Counted from the stretch's first letter, positions 9,926-19,339 are shown. The stretch is 64,000 nt of DNA from Salsipaludibacter sp963812245 (GCA_963812245.1 CAWEUK010000002.1:1240001-1304000), one strand, 5' to 3'. Made by a program: numbers and translations. The notes: generated by a model from the sequence alone, not told the origin.

Positions 9926-11290
9926 GTGACACCACGCCGTCCCGCCCTGCGTTCCCTCGCCACGACCACGTCGGTCGTCCTCGGCCTTGCCCTTGCAGGC
10001 TGTTCGGGCGACGACGGCTCGGGCGGCGATGCCACCGCGACGACCGGCGCGACGGCGCAACCATCGGCGACCGGGACGCCTGCCGGGGGCGAGACGCCGT
10101 CAGCCACCACCGCGCCCTCCGCCACCGCCACCGCCACGACGACCGGCGACCCGTCGGCCTCGGCGACGACACCGGTCGACCTGGACCCGTTGCAGGGCCT
10201 GGCACTCCAGGAGGTGGCGGGTGGCCTCACCCAGCCCATCGACGTGGCCGTGCGACCCGATGACGGCAGCCTCTGGGTGGTGCAGCAGGGTGGCGCCGTG
10301 GTCGGCGTCCAGGATGACGGCTCGTTGTCGCCGACGCCGCTGCTGGACGTGTCGGGTGACATGGAGATCCACTCGATCGAGCAGGGGTTGTTGGGCATGG
10401 CCTTCCACCCCGACTACCCGAACGACCCACGGATCTTCGCCTTCCACTCGTTGCCCAGCAACGACAACGTGTTGGCCTCGTGGGAGGTCGACCAGTCGAC
10501 CCAGCAGGTCGACCCGGCGAGCCGCGTGGACCTGCTCACCGTCGACAAGGAACCCGACAAGGTGCGCCACAACGGTGGCAAGGTCCTGTTCGGACCCGAC
10601 CAGCTGCTGTACGTGTCGCTGGGGGATGCTGCCAGGGCCAGCGTGAACGGCCAGGACCCGTCGACGTTGCCCGGCACGGTGCTGCGCATCGACGTCGACA
10701 CGCCGGGCGAGGGTGGGGCGGCCTACGCGATCCCGTCGGGCAACCCATTCGCCGACGGTGCCACCATCGACGGCGTCGTGGGCGCGCCCGAGGTGTGGTG
10801 GTTCGGCCTGCGCAATCCGTGGCGGTTCAGCATCGACGAGTCGACCGGCATGGCGTGGATCGGCGACGTCGGCCAGGAGAGCTGGGAAGAGATCAACGTG
10901 GCGCCACTGGACCAGCCCGGCCTCAACTTCGGCTGGGCTGCGCGCGAGGGCGAAGTGGCCTTCTACGAAGATCCCCCGGTCACTGATGCGGTCGACCCGA
11001 TCGCGGTGGTCGCCCACGACGATGTCGAGGAAGGATGTTCGATCACCGGTGGGGCCGTCCACCGCGGGTCGGCGATCCCCGAACTGGACGGCACGTACTT
11101 CTACGCCGACTGGTGCAACGGGTGGATCCGCAGTCTCGAGTGGGATGGCCAGTCCGTCGTCGCCGAGGATGACTGGTCCGATGACCTGGCAGTCACGATG
11201 GTGTCGGCCATCGTTCCCGATGCAGACGGGGAGCTGCTGGTCGTGGACTGGGACCGGGGCACGGTGTCGCGGATCGTCCCCGTCCGGTGA
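9926..11290 (+). CDS. PQQ-dependent sugar dehydrogenase family lipoprotein
   Basis: 454 aa. The N-terminus is a lipoprotein signal peptide with lipobox LALAGC, then a Ser/Thr/Ala-rich linker to about residue 80. The rest is the six-bladed beta-propeller of glucose/sorbosone (aldose sugar) dehydrogenases: LLGMAFHPDYPND, RHNGGKVLFGPD, LYVSLGDA, FGLRNPWRFS, IGDVGQESWEEIN and NFGWAAREG. Members use PQQ and calcium to oxidise aldoses at the cell surface, but many homologues have no proven substrate. The stop overlaps the start of the broken acetyltransferase gene by four bases. Confidence 0.85.
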   Translation: MTPRRPALRSLATTTSVVLGLALAGCSGDDGSGGDATATTGATAQPSATGTPAGGETPSATTAPSATATATTTGDPSASATTPVDLDPLQGLALQEVAGGLTQPIDVAVRPDDGSLWVVQQGGAVVGVQDDGSLSPTPLLDVSGDMEIHSIEQGLLGMAFHPDYPNDPRIFAFHSLPSNDNVLASWEVDQSTQQVDPASRVDLLTVDKEPDKVRHNGGKVLFGPDQLLYVSLGDAARASVNGQDPSTLPGTVLRIDVDTPGEGGAAYAIPSGNPFADGATIDGVVGAPEVWWFGLRNPWRFSIDESTGMAWIGDVGQESWEEINVAPLDQPGLNFGWAAREGEVAFYEDPPVTDAVDPIAVVAHDDVEEGCSITGGAVHRGSAIPELDGTYFYADWCNGWIRSLEWDGQSVVAEDDWSDDLAVTMVSAIVPDADGELLVVDWDRGTVSRIVPVR

Positions 11291-11696
11291 CGGCGGCAGC
11301 CTCCAGCGCCGCTCGCCACGTCGATGGAGCACCCGTGGATCCACGTGCACCACGTCAAACTGGTGCCGACGCCCTGCTGGCCGCCTACGACGACCAGTTG
11401 CGGACCAATGTCGCCGGCGCGATCGCAGTCGACCGACTCGGGCCCTTGCTGCTCGCGACCTTCCCCGGGGGGCAGGGCCTGGTCACCTACCGCGATCTCT
11501 CGGATGCCGATGCCGCCACGATTGGCGTCATCGAGGGCTGTATCGGGCGTTGACGGCTGTTCGCGCCAAGTCGGCCCTGCGGGGCGGCAAGACGTGGCTC
11601 CACAGCGACTCGACGCCGGACTCGCGACCGATCCTGGAGCGGTCCGGGTTCGTCGCCGTGACGACGACCACGCCCTGGGTGTGGCGTCGCCCCTGA
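11287..11696 (+). pseudogene. GNAT acetyltransferase remnant with internal deletion
   Basis: The first 80 codons (frame of GTG 11287) match the start of a known actinobacterial GNAT type (LLAAYDDQLRTNV, GLVTYRDLSDADA). From about 11530 the homology continues in another frame with the typical end of the same family (RGLYRALTAVRAKSALR, LHSDSTPDSRPILERSGF). About 100-120 residues containing most of the acetyl-CoA site are absent, and the junction also shifts frame. The gene therefore suffered an internal deletion rather than a simple base error. The first frame stops at 11553. Confidence 0.75.
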
Positions 11697-11778
11697 CGGA
11701 TCGCCGGTTCTCCAGGTGCCCGGGTTCGGTGTCACGGGGCAGGTGGAGGCAGCCCCCGGAGGCACACAGCCGCGCAGA

Positions 11779-14133
11779 TCAGTCGCCAACGTCCCGGCTG
11801 ATGCTGCGTGCGAGGGCGAGGATGTCCGGTCGCGTCGCCACCCGTCCGGTGTCCCAGGCGGCCTTGAAGGCACGGTCGCCCAGGTGCTGTCGCACCGCCC
11901 CCAGCCCGTCCTCGGCGAGCGCACGGGCGGCCGGGAACGGGGTGTCCACCGCGGTCGTCGCGGCGACGGAGGCCGAGGCCCCGAACAGGGTCGCAGCCAT
12001 CACGTCCTCGCCCAGGTTGGCAGCGACAGCAGCCAGCGCCGGCAGCGAGTAGGCCAGGGTCCAGGCCAGGTTCCCCGTCGCCGACCGCTCCGTGGACTCG
12101 GCCAGGAGCAGGGCTGAGGTGGTGTGGTCGCCGGCAAGTTCGGTCAGCGTCGCTCGCAGGTTGAGCACGGTCGCCAGGGTGAACATGGTGTCGTGGTGCC
12201 GTGCGAGGTCCTCGGCCACCACGAGATGCGCCGTCGCGGCGGCCGGCTCGGCCGACAGCAGTGCCAGTTGGGCCTCGGCAATCCGCAGATGGGCATGCCA
12301 CCACGGGTTGGCCTGCGCGTGTGCCGATCGTCCAGCCAGGTCGAGCAGGCCGCGGCTGGCCCGGTGGTCGCCCGCGAAGGCCGCCCCCGACGCGGCCAGG
12401 ATCGCCGCCTCGGTCGCCAGGTCGTCGCGTCCGGCACTGCGGGCAGCGGCCAGGCCGGCCGTGGCGTGGTCGCGCAGGGCCACGATGTCGCCGGTCGCGT
12501 AGACGAGGCCGGCCGCGGCCACTTCACGCATGCTCCGGGCGGCGTCGTCCTCGGACGAGCCGAGCAGGTCCACCGACGATCGCCCCTCGCGCGCGTGGCC
12601 GCGCAGCGCAAGGGCCAGCCAGATGCCGTGCAGGAGTTCGGCGGCGTCCCGAGTTCGACCGGCGTCCACCAGGTGCAGCATCGCTGCGCGCAGGTCGGCA
12701 TGTTCGGCGCCAAGCTCGTCCAGGCATGCGACCAGGTCGGGGCTTCGAAGCCGATGGAAGGCCTTGACTGCCCGCCCGTGGAACCACGCTGCATGGCGGT
12801 CCACCACGGCCAGTGGCCGATCTGCACGATCCAACCGCGCCGTCGCGTACTGGCGGACCGGCTCCAGCAGGCGCAGCCGGGGCGGTCCGTCACGGTCGGA
12901 TCCTCGGACCACCAGCGACTGCTCCACGAGGCGGCCCAGGGCGGCCTCCGCAGCGGGCGCGTCCGTCACGGCTGCGGCCGCTTCGAGCGTGAACGCTCCC
13001 CGGAAGACGGCAAGTCGCTCGAAGACCGCGCGGTCGTCGTCTCCGAGCAGCTCGTGGCTCCAGTCCAGCACCGCGGTCATCGTGCGCTGGCGTGCCGGCA
13101 GGTCACGCAGTGGTTCCTGGTCGAGCACCTCGCCGAGCCTGGCCAGCAGCTCGTCCGAGGACAGCAGTCGCGTGCCTGCGGCCGCCAACTCCAGCGCGAG
13201 CGGGATCCCGTCCAGTCGTCGGCAGATCTCCGCAACCACGTCCGCCGTGTCCGGGGTGACGAACATCCAGTTGCCGGCCGCCGCACAGCGGTCGATGAAC
13301 ATGCGCACGGCAGGTGACGAGGCGACCGCATCCCAGTCAGCCCCGTCCGCAGGAACCGCCAGCGGCGCGACGACGACCTCGTACTCGGCCCTGATTCGCA
13401 GCGGTGCCCGACTGGTGGCCAGCACGACCAGGTCCGGGCACGTCGCAACCAACGTGGCGAGATCCCGCGCGCAGGCAATGACCTGTTCGAGGTTGTCCAG
13501 GACGACCAGCACGGGTCGTCCGGCCAGGGCCGCGGCCACGACCGCCGTGGTCGTGCTGCCCGGATCCGCCAGTCCCAGCGCGGCGGCGAGGCGCTGGACC
13601 ACCAGGTTCGGGTCCCGCAGTGCCGCCAGTTCGACCACGTGGCTGCCACCCTCGAACGACGGAGCCAACCGCCTCGCCACCTCCACCGCCAACCGGGTCT
13701 TTCCGACCCCGCCCGGTCCCGTCAGGGTGACCACCCGTCGACCCGACAGGACGAGCCCGCACACGTTGGCGACCTCGTCCTCGCGACCGATCAGCACGCT
13801 CGCCGCCATCGGCGGCGAACGGCGGCCGTCAACCCGTGCCGGGATGTCGTGTTCCGATGGGGACGAATCCAGCGGCGGGGCTGTGGCGGCTCGTCGCGGG
13901 ACGGCGGTCACCAGTCGGCTGCGCTCGTCGCCCTCCAGACCAAGGGCATCGGCCAGGGCACGCACCGTGTGGGGATAGGGCCGCGTGCGCTCGCCGCGTT
14001 CGAGCGCTCCGACCGCCTTGGTGCTCAGGCCGGCCCGCTGCGCCAGTTCCTCCTGGGTCAGCGCTGCCGCCTCGCGGGCGGTCCGCAGACAGGCGGCGAA
14101 ACTGGCGTCGGCACGGCCGGGCGACTGGCTCAT
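11779..14133 (-). CDS. XRE-family regulator with NTPase and TPR-like domains
   Basis: 784 aa. Domains: XRE/HTH at about 14-70 (ALTQEELAQRAGLSTKAVGALERG); P-loop NTPase of the NB-ARC/STAND type from about 113 with Walker A GPGGVGKT (139-146), Walker B VLVVLDNLEQV and sensor LATSRAPLRI; a winged-helix segment (AVLDWSHELLGDDDRAVF); and an alpha-helical TPR-like C-terminal half (about 470-784). Such proteins are ATP-dependent signal-responsive transcription regulators. ATG 14133 has no ribosome site but a TAGCGT eight bases upstream, consistent with a leaderless transcript. It is divergent from two membrane-protein genes, its likely targets. The signal is unknown. Confidence 0.85.
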   Translation of the reverse strand: MSQSPGRADASFAACLRTAREAAALTQEELAQRAGLSTKAVGALERGERTRPYPHTVRALADALGLEGDERSRLVTAVPRRAATAPPLDSSPSEHDIPARVDGRRSPPMAASVLIGREDEVANVCGLVLSGRRVVTLTGPGGVGKTRLAVEVARRLAPSFEGGSHVVELAALRDPNLVVQRLAAALGLADPGSTTTAVVAAALAGRPVLVVLDNLEQVIACARDLATLVATCPDLVVLATSRAPLRIRAEYEVVVAPLAVPADGADWDAVASSPAVRMFIDRCAAAGNWMFVTPDTADVVAEICRRLDGIPLALELAAAGTRLLSSDELLARLGEVLDQEPLRDLPARQRTMTAVLDWSHELLGDDDRAVFERLAVFRGAFTLEAAAAVTDAPAAEAALGRLVEQSLVVRGSDRDGPPRLRLLEPVRQYATARLDRADRPLAVVDRHAAWFHGRAVKAFHRLRSPDLVACLDELGAEHADLRAAMLHLVDAGRTRDAAELLHGIWLALALRGHAREGRSSVDLLGSSEDDAARSMREVAAAGLVYATGDIVALRDHATAGLAAARSAGRDDLATEAAILAASGAAFAGDHRASRGLLDLAGRSAHAQANPWWHAHLRIAEAQLALLSAEPAAATAHLVVAEDLARHHDTMFTLATVLNLRATLTELAGDHTTSALLLAESTERSATGNLAWTLAYSLPALAAVAANLGEDVMAATLFGASASVAATTAVDTPFPAARALAEDGLGAVRQHLGDRAFKAAWDTGRVATRPDILALARSISRDVGD

Positions 14134-14140
14134 CCCGGCG

Positions 14141-14146
14141 ACGCTA
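14141..14146 (-). promoter_or_regulatory. Putative -10 element TAGCGT, leaderless start
   Basis: TAGCGT ends seven bases before the ATG at 14133 on the minus strand, so transcription would begin at or next to the start codon. This fits the absence of a ribosome site. Confidence 0.4.
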
Positions 14147-14260
14147 GCCCAGATCGGTGCGGTGTGGGGGTGCTGTGGAGGTGCTGTGGCTGTTCCCGGC
14201 CAGGCGTGGGCGACACGCTGATCCGTGTCACCCACCCACCGAAATCTCCAGGAGGCCGCC

Positions 14261-14683
14261 ATGTCCACCATCACCCGCTCCGTCCGACTGGAGCCAGCCG
14301 TCAGCCATGCGGCGATCGACCTGCCTCGCCACCAGTCCTGGGCGCTGCTGACGGCGTTCTCGCTGTCGCTGACGCACACGGTCCAGGCCCAGGTCGTCGG
14401 CCTCGCCAGTCCCGACTTCACCCTGGCAATGCCCACCACGTGGGCGTTCTACGTCCTTGGGTTCACCGCGGCAGCACTGGCGCGCCGAGCCGACCGTCGG
14501 GTCCAGACTGGCGTCGTCGCCTCCCTGGTCGTGCTGCTGGGGGTCTCGATCTTCGTCTATCCGACCACGTTCACCCCGGAGCAGCAGACGCCGTTCGCCT
14601 GGTTCGAGAACGACATGTACGTGGCCCTGCTGGTGCTGGCCCTGTACCTGGGCGTCCAGCGGCTCCGTGGGCGCACCCACTGA
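14261..14683 (+). CDS. Small multi-pass membrane protein
   Basis: 140 aa from ATG 14261 with GGAGG at 14251-14255. Three to four hydrophobic segments are visible (WALLTAFSLSLTHTV; WAFYVLGFTAAALA; TGVVASLVVLLGVSIFVY; MYVALLVLALYLGVQ) with little loop sequence. No recognisable family. It lies 127 bases from the divergent XRE/NTPase regulator and 94 bases before a second membrane-protein gene, so the two probably form an operon controlled by that regulator. Confidence 0.7.
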   Translation: MSTITRSVRLEPAVSHAAIDLPRHQSWALLTAFSLSLTHTVQAQVVGLASPDFTLAMPTTWAFYVLGFTAAALARRADRRVQTGVVASLVVLLGVSIFVYPTTFTPEQQTPFAWFENDMYVALLVLALYLGVQRLRGRTH

Positions 14684-14777
14684 AGCCGTCGCACGCAACC
14701 GATGACCTCGTGCCCAGTTTCCCTGACCGTCCCAACCGCGCCACGACCCGTGGCGTCACACCACACAGGAGTTCGTC

Positions 14778-15662
14778 ATGAGCAGCCAGCCCACCATTTC
14801 CGTCGCAGCCGTCACACAGGTCGAACCCGCCGTGCCAGCCGCATCCACCGGACCGGCCGTACCTCGGTCACGCGACGCTCGTCGTCGAGACGTCCCGGTC
14901 CTGGTGTTCCGCATCGTCGCAGCGATCTGCATCGCCTTCGTGGTGACCGGGCCCGGCGGGGCCCGCTTCCTCCTCAGTCCCTGGGTGTCCGGCCCGGCAG
15001 TGCACTTCGAACTGCACCGTTGGCACGCCACCGATCTCGCCGTCCTGGTCAACCTGCTCGTCGCCGGATCGCTGCTGGTCTGCGCGATCGCGCCACGTCG
15101 GACCGTCGTTGCCGGGCAGGCATTCCTCGGTGCGGTCATGAGCCTCGCCGTGCTGTCGGTGACCATGCCCGATCCCGCCCCGGCGCTGGTGCCGAGCCTG
15201 GTGCTGGCCGTCCTCTTCGTCGCGAGCCTTCCCGCCAGGCGGGGCCTGGTGGGGTGGCACGGCGGTGGCGGGCGTCGTGCAGCGGCGGTGGCAGCTGCTG
15301 CCCTCTCGACGCCGTTCCTGCTGTTCAACGCGGGGACCAACATCGCCCACCAACTGGCCGGCCTGTCGGAACATGCGGCGTTCGGACACTGGGCCGGTGC
15401 TGCTGCCCTGGCAGTCGCGTTGCTGCTCGCCGGGGGGTTGGCGGCGGCTGGCGGTCCCGGTGCCGGGCCACTCGCTGCCGTCCTGGCGGTCACCTGGCTG
15501 TACCTGGGGGTGGCCGCACTCACCCTGCAGGGCTACGACGGCAGCTGGGGCATCGCAGGGGCGATGGTTGCCCTTGTCACGGGTGCCTTGTTCGCGGCCG
15601 TGCCGCTCACCGGGCGGCGTGCCGACAGTCGGGACGCGCACCCGTTGGCCGCCGACTCATGA
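14778..15662 (+). CDS. Multi-pass membrane protein
   Basis: 294 aa. AGGAG stands eight bases before ATG 14778. A polar N-terminal tail of about 40 residues is followed by about seven to eight hydrophobic segments (for example VFRIVAAICIAFVV, LAVLVNLLVAGSLLVCAI, AAALAVALLLAGGLAAAG). Conserved-looking polar residues lie in TNIAHQLAGLSEHAAF, where the His and Asn could be functional. Family not recognised. It is the second gene of the pair facing the XRE/NTPase regulator and is followed by a strong hairpin. Confidence 0.7.
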   Translation: MSSQPTISVAAVTQVEPAVPAASTGPAVPRSRDARRRDVPVLVFRIVAAICIAFVVTGPGGARFLLSPWVSGPAVHFELHRWHATDLAVLVNLLVAGSLLVCAIAPRRTVVAGQAFLGAVMSLAVLSVTMPDPAPALVPSLVLAVLFVASLPARRGLVGWHGGGGRRAAAVAAAALSTPFLLFNAGTNIAHQLAGLSEHAAFGHWAGAAALAVALLLAGGLAAAGGPGAGPLAAVLAVTWLYLGVAALTLQGYDGSWGIAGAMVALVTGALFAAVPLTGRRADSRDAHPLAADS

Positions 15663-15677
15663 ATGTCGTCGGTCGTG

Positions 15678-15707
15678 CCCAGAAGCTGGGCGCACCCAGC
15701 TTCTGGG
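15678..15707 (+). terminator. 13-bp perfect hairpin
   Basis: CCCAGAAGCTGGG (15678-15690) pairs perfectly with CCCAGCTTCTGGG (15695-15707) around the loop CGCA. It lies 15 bases after the membrane-protein stop codon. No T-run follows, so it may be an imperfect intrinsic terminator or an mRNA-stabilising 3' hairpin. Confidence 0.6.
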
Positions 15708-15721
15708 ACAGGCACGGCCAC

Positions 15722-15727
15722 TAGGGT
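15722..15727 (+). promoter_or_regulatory. Putative -10 element TAGGGT
   Basis: TAGGGT just downstream of the hairpin is the best -10 candidate for the kinase-phosphorylase gene, leaving a leader of about 80 bases. Confidence 0.3.
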
Positions 15728-15815
15728 GTGATCCATCCCCATCAAGGGGTCAGGGCCCAGCCTGGTGCGACGGTCGGGTCGCTGGCCCCCGCTTCCGCAC
15801 AAGGCCTGATCACCG

Positions 15816-18416
15816 ATGGACCGCTCCCTGCCCACCTTCACGCTGCCCGAGATCAGGGATCCCGAAACCGTCCCCACGGGCGACATGCCGGGTGACAAGG
15901 TCGAGATCGGCGACAGTCACATCGTCAGGGCCCGCGCCATCTTCCCGCGGTTGTGGGAACTGCTGTGGCCGGTGCTGGGCGACACCGACGTCGGTCGCGC
16001 CGTGATCGCCGTCCATGGCGGGTCCGGCGTCGGCAAGTCCGAGATCGGGTCGCTGCTGGCGGCGTACCTGCGGGCCAACGACATCGGCGCCTACGTGATG
16101 TCGGGGGACAACTATCCCCGGCGCATCCCGAAGGACAACGACGCAGAACGGCTGCGCCTGTTTCGCGCAGGCGGGCTGCGACGCCTGGTGGACAGCGGCG
16201 CCTACGACGCGGACGTCCGCGCCGGCCTGGCCGACCTGCAGGCGGCCGACGTCGACGCCGACCCGGTCCGAGTCGAGGAGTTTCCCTGGCTGGCGACCTA
16301 CCAGCAGGGGGGACGAGCGGCGCTGCGCAGCTACCTCGGCACACCTCGGGAGACCGACTTCGACGAGGTCAACGGCATCCTCGCAGACTTCAGGGACGGC
16401 GCGGACGAGGTGCTGCTCAAGCGGATGGGGCGCGAGCGTGACGACGTGTGGTACGAGCCCGTCGACATGCGCGACGTCCGCGTCCTGGTGATCGAGTGGA
16501 CCCACGGCAACAACGACAACGTCGTCGGCGTCGACATCCCGATCCTCCTCAACTCGACCCCCCAGGAGACGCTGGCCCATCGTCGTTCGCGTGCGCGCGA
16601 CAAGGGCGTCGATGCCCCGTTCACGACGCTGGTGCTCGAGCTCGAGCAGGAGAAGTTGCACGCCCAGGCCCACCGCGCCCAGGTCATCGTGACGAAGGCC
16701 GGTGACCTGATCGACCACGACACCTACCTGCGCAACATGGGCGCCCATCTGCCGAGATCCGGCCCCATCCTCAACGTCTATCCCGACAGCATCGGTGCTG
16801 ACCTGGGCGGACTCGTGTCGTTGGTGACCGATCCGGCCGTGCAGGGAGTCTTCACCTCGGCCTACATCCTGCCGAGCGTGTTCAACAGCGACCTGGACCG
16901 GGGCTTCTCGGTCATCGACTACGGCCTCAACGACCGGTATGCCACACCCGCAGACCTCGACGCCCTGCGTGACGCGGGTCTGGGGTTCAAGTTCGACTTC
17001 GTGCTCAACCATGCGTCGGTGTTGTCACCACAGTTCCAGGACCTGCTTGCCAGGGGACGCCGATCGCCGTACCGGGACTTCTTCATCGACTGGAATGCCT
17101 TCTGGGACGGGCACGGTGAGATGACCGACCAGGGCTTCATCCAGCCCGACGCGGACCTGGTCGCAGACATGTTCTTCCGCAAGCCGGGGCTGCCCATCCT
17201 CATGGTCCGCCTGCCCGACGGCACCGAGGCGCCCTACTGGAACACCTTCTACCAGGAGGTCCGGTACCCAGCCGTGGACGCCCAGGACCTGATGGCGGCG
17301 GCAGGCCTGCAGTACTCGTCCGCGGCGCTGCTGGCGGATCGCGTCAACGACTCGCTCGGGGCGGGCGCTGCGCCCGGCGAGGTCGACTTCGATGGCTTCG
17401 AGGAGGCCCGCGACGCCGTGGTCGAGTGGCTGGAGGACCACCGCACCTACCTCGGGCAGATGGACCTCGACATCGACAGCCCACTGGTCTGGGACTTCTA
17501 CGCGGACACGCTGGACCGGTTGGCCGCCTACGGCGCCGAGATCGTTCGCCTCGATGCCTTCGCCTACGCGCCCAAGACCCCCGGCAAGCGCAACTTCCTC
17601 AACGAACCCGAGACGTGGGACCTGCTCGCCCGGGTCAGGGAACTTGCCACCGCCAGGGGACTCAAGCTGCTGCCCGAGATCCACACCCGCCACGAGGAGG
17701 GCATCCACGAGCAGATCGCCGCGCAGGGCCTGCTGACCTACGACTTCTTCCTGCCGGGGCTGGTGATCGATGCGCTGACCAACGCCGATGCCAGCCACCT
17801 CGAACGCTGGATCCACGACCTGGTCGACAAGCAGATCCGGGTCGTCAACATGCTGGGCTGTCACGACGGCATCCCGCTGCTGGACCTCAAGGGGCTGCTG
17901 ACCGACGCCCAGATCGACCAGTTGATCACGACGGTCCAGGAACGCGGTGGACACGTCAAGGACCTGCACGGCAACACGAAGTTGTACTACCAGGTCAATG
18001 CGACCTACTACTCGGCCCTGGGCGAGTCCGACGATGCCATGGTGCTGGCGCGCGCGATCCAGGTGTTCATGCCCGGCACGCCCCAGGTGTGGTATCTCGA
18101 CCTGTTCGCCGGCACCAACGACCACCAGGCGGTCGAGCACGCCGGCTCCGGCGGACACAAGGAGATCAACCGCACCAACCTCACCATGGAGGACGTGCGC
18201 GCCGGCCTCGAGCGGCCGGTCGTGCAGCGTCAACTCGACCTGCTGCGGTTGCGGGCGACCTTCCCGGCCTTCGGATGGGACGCCGAGTGCGAGGTGGCGG
18301 ACACCCCCGACGAGCGACTGCACATCACCTGGCGCAAGGACGGCCACGAAGCCGTCCTGGACGCCGACCTGTCGAGCCTGGCGTTCACGATCACCGCCGA
18401 CGGTGCCACCGTGTGA
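15816..18416 (+). CDS. Fusion of a P-loop kinase and a GH13_18 glycoside phosphorylase
   Basis: 866 aa in one uninterrupted frame. Residues about 1-300 form a PRK/uridine-kinase-like P-loop domain: Walker A GGSGVGKS (68-75), then MSGDNYPRRIP where such kinases bind substrate, and VLVIEWTHGN as a likely Walker B. Residues about 310-866 match the sucrose-phosphorylase subfamily of GH13: SVIDYGLND, FDFVLNHAS, nucleophile Asp580 in VRLDAFAYAPK, acid/base Glu621 in LLPEIH, Asp684 in GCHDGIP, and PGTPQVWYLDLFAG. GH13_18 enzymes phosphorolyse sucrose, glucosylglycerate or related glucosides to alpha-glucose 1-phosphate. The kinase may phosphorylate the released acceptor. Substrate is inference only. 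Confidence 0.85.
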   Translation: MDRSLPTFTLPEIRDPETVPTGDMPGDKVEIGDSHIVRARAIFPRLWELLWPVLGDTDVGRAVIAVHGGSGVGKSEIGSLLAAYLRANDIGAYVMSGDNYPRRIPKDNDAERLRLFRAGGLRRLVDSGAYDADVRAGLADLQAADVDADPVRVEEFPWLATYQQGGRAALRSYLGTPRETDFDEVNGILADFRDGADEVLLKRMGRERDDVWYEPVDMRDVRVLVIEWTHGNNDNVVGVDIPILLNSTPQETLAHRRSRARDKGVDAPFTTLVLELEQEKLHAQAHRAQVIVTKAGDLIDHDTYLRNMGAHLPRSGPILNVYPDSIGADLGGLVSLVTDPAVQGVFTSAYILPSVFNSDLDRGFSVIDYGLNDRYATPADLDALRDAGLGFKFDFVLNHASVLSPQFQDLLARGRRSPYRDFFIDWNAFWDGHGEMTDQGFIQPDADLVADMFFRKPGLPILMVRLPDGTEAPYWNTFYQEVRYPAVDAQDLMAAAGLQYSSAALLADRVNDSLGAGAAPGEVDFDGFEEARDAVVEWLEDHRTYLGQMDLDIDSPLVWDFYADTLDRLAAYGAEIVRLDAFAYAPKTPGKRNFLNEPETWDLLARVRELATARGLKLLPEIHTRHEEGIHEQIAAQGLLTYDFFLPGLVIDALTNADASHLERWIHDLVDKQIRVVNMLGCHDGIPLLDLKGLLTDAQIDQLITTVQERGGHVKDLHGNTKLYYQVNATYYSALGESDDAMVLARAIQVFMPGTPQVWYLDLFAGTNDHQAVEHAGSGGHKEINRTNLTMEDVRAGLERPVVQRQLDLLRLRATFPAFGWDAECEVADTPDERLHITWRKDGHEAVLDADLSSLAFTITADGATV

Positions 18417-18443
18417 GGTGATGGACGCCGGCCGACGGTCGAC

Positions 18444-18449
18444 TACGTT
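18444..18449 (+). promoter_or_regulatory. Putative -10 element TACGTT
   Basis: TACGTT lies 41 bases upstream of the lipoprotein ATG. Confidence 0.3.
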
Positions 18450-18490
18450 GTGCTCGCCGACAGATCCTCCACCCACCACTGGGGTCGTAC

Positions 18491-19339
18491 ATGACCATGT
18501 TCCGCGCCGCGTCCTCGTCTCGCCGTCGATCGATCGGCCGTTGGACGGTCATCGGTGTCGCGACGGCACTGCTGCTCACGGGTTGCACCGACGAGGGCCG
18601 CGACGATCTCGCCAGCGCGATTGACAACGCCGGCTCCCAATTGCCAACCGACTTCCCGACAGGCCTCCCCACGGACCTGCCGTCCGCGGATGCCGGGACA
18701 TCGGATCCGGTCCAGACCGTGGCCCAGGCAACGACTGCCGCCGTGACCGAGGCCCCCGCAACCGAGGCGCCCGTGACCGAGGATCCGGCGAGCGAGGCGC
18801 CGGCGAGCGAGCGAGAAGCCTCTGTGACCGAGGCGGACGACGCCACCGACGGCGACACCACGAACTGGGTCCCGATCGTCATCATCGCTCTGATCGTGCT
18901 GCTGTTGGCGTGGCTGCTCATCTCGGCGATGCGTCGCTCCTCGGATCGGCGACGCGCTGGTGCCGCGGCACGCAGTGGGAGGCTCGGCGAGGTGCTCGGG
19001 ACCGGACGGTGGATCCACGACCAGGGCATTCCCGAGATCCAGCGCACCAATGATCCCGCCCAACTCGAGCAGTTCTGGCAGGCGACCCGGCAGCGCATGG
19101 TGGCGATGGAGGAGGAAACCACCTCCATGCTGTTGGATGCCGAGGGTGATCCGCTGGCGAACGCCCTCAAGCAGCTCAATGACTCGTCGCAGGGATTGCG
19201 CTCGGCAGTGGACGGCGACGTCGCCATGCGCAGCCAGAGCGCGGTGAACCCGGAGCTGATGGCCGAGAGCATGCGCACCGTCCAGGAGCGCCGCCGCGAG
19301 TTCAACCAGGCCCTCGAGCGGCTTGCCACGTTCCGCTGA
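18491..19339 (+). CDS. Lipoprotein with a transmembrane segment and cytoplasmic helical domain
   Basis: 282 aa. A lipoprotein signal (TALLLTGC) is followed by an acidic low-complexity stretch with degenerate repeats of the type TEAPATEAPVTEDPASEAP (about 80-118). A hydrophobic segment (WVPIVIIALIVLLLAWLLIS, about 126-146), a basic stop-transfer cluster and a helical C-terminal domain (about 160-282) follow. The C-terminal half would be cytoplasmic, with a lipid anchor and spacer outside. No family recognised. It lies 74 bases after the kinase-phosphorylase gene with its own putative -10. Confidence 0.75.
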   Translation: MTMFRAASSSRRRSIGRWTVIGVATALLLTGCTDEGRDDLASAIDNAGSQLPTDFPTGLPTDLPSADAGTSDPVQTVAQATTAAVTEAPATEAPVTEDPASEAPASEREASVTEADDATDGDTTNWVPIVIIALIVLLLAWLLISAMRRSSDRRRAGAAARSGRLGEVLGTGRWIHDQGIPEIQRTNDPAQLEQFWQATRQRMVAMEEETTSMLLDAEGDPLANALKQLNDSSQGLRSAVDGDVAMRSQSAVNPELMAESMRTVQERRREFNQALERLATFR

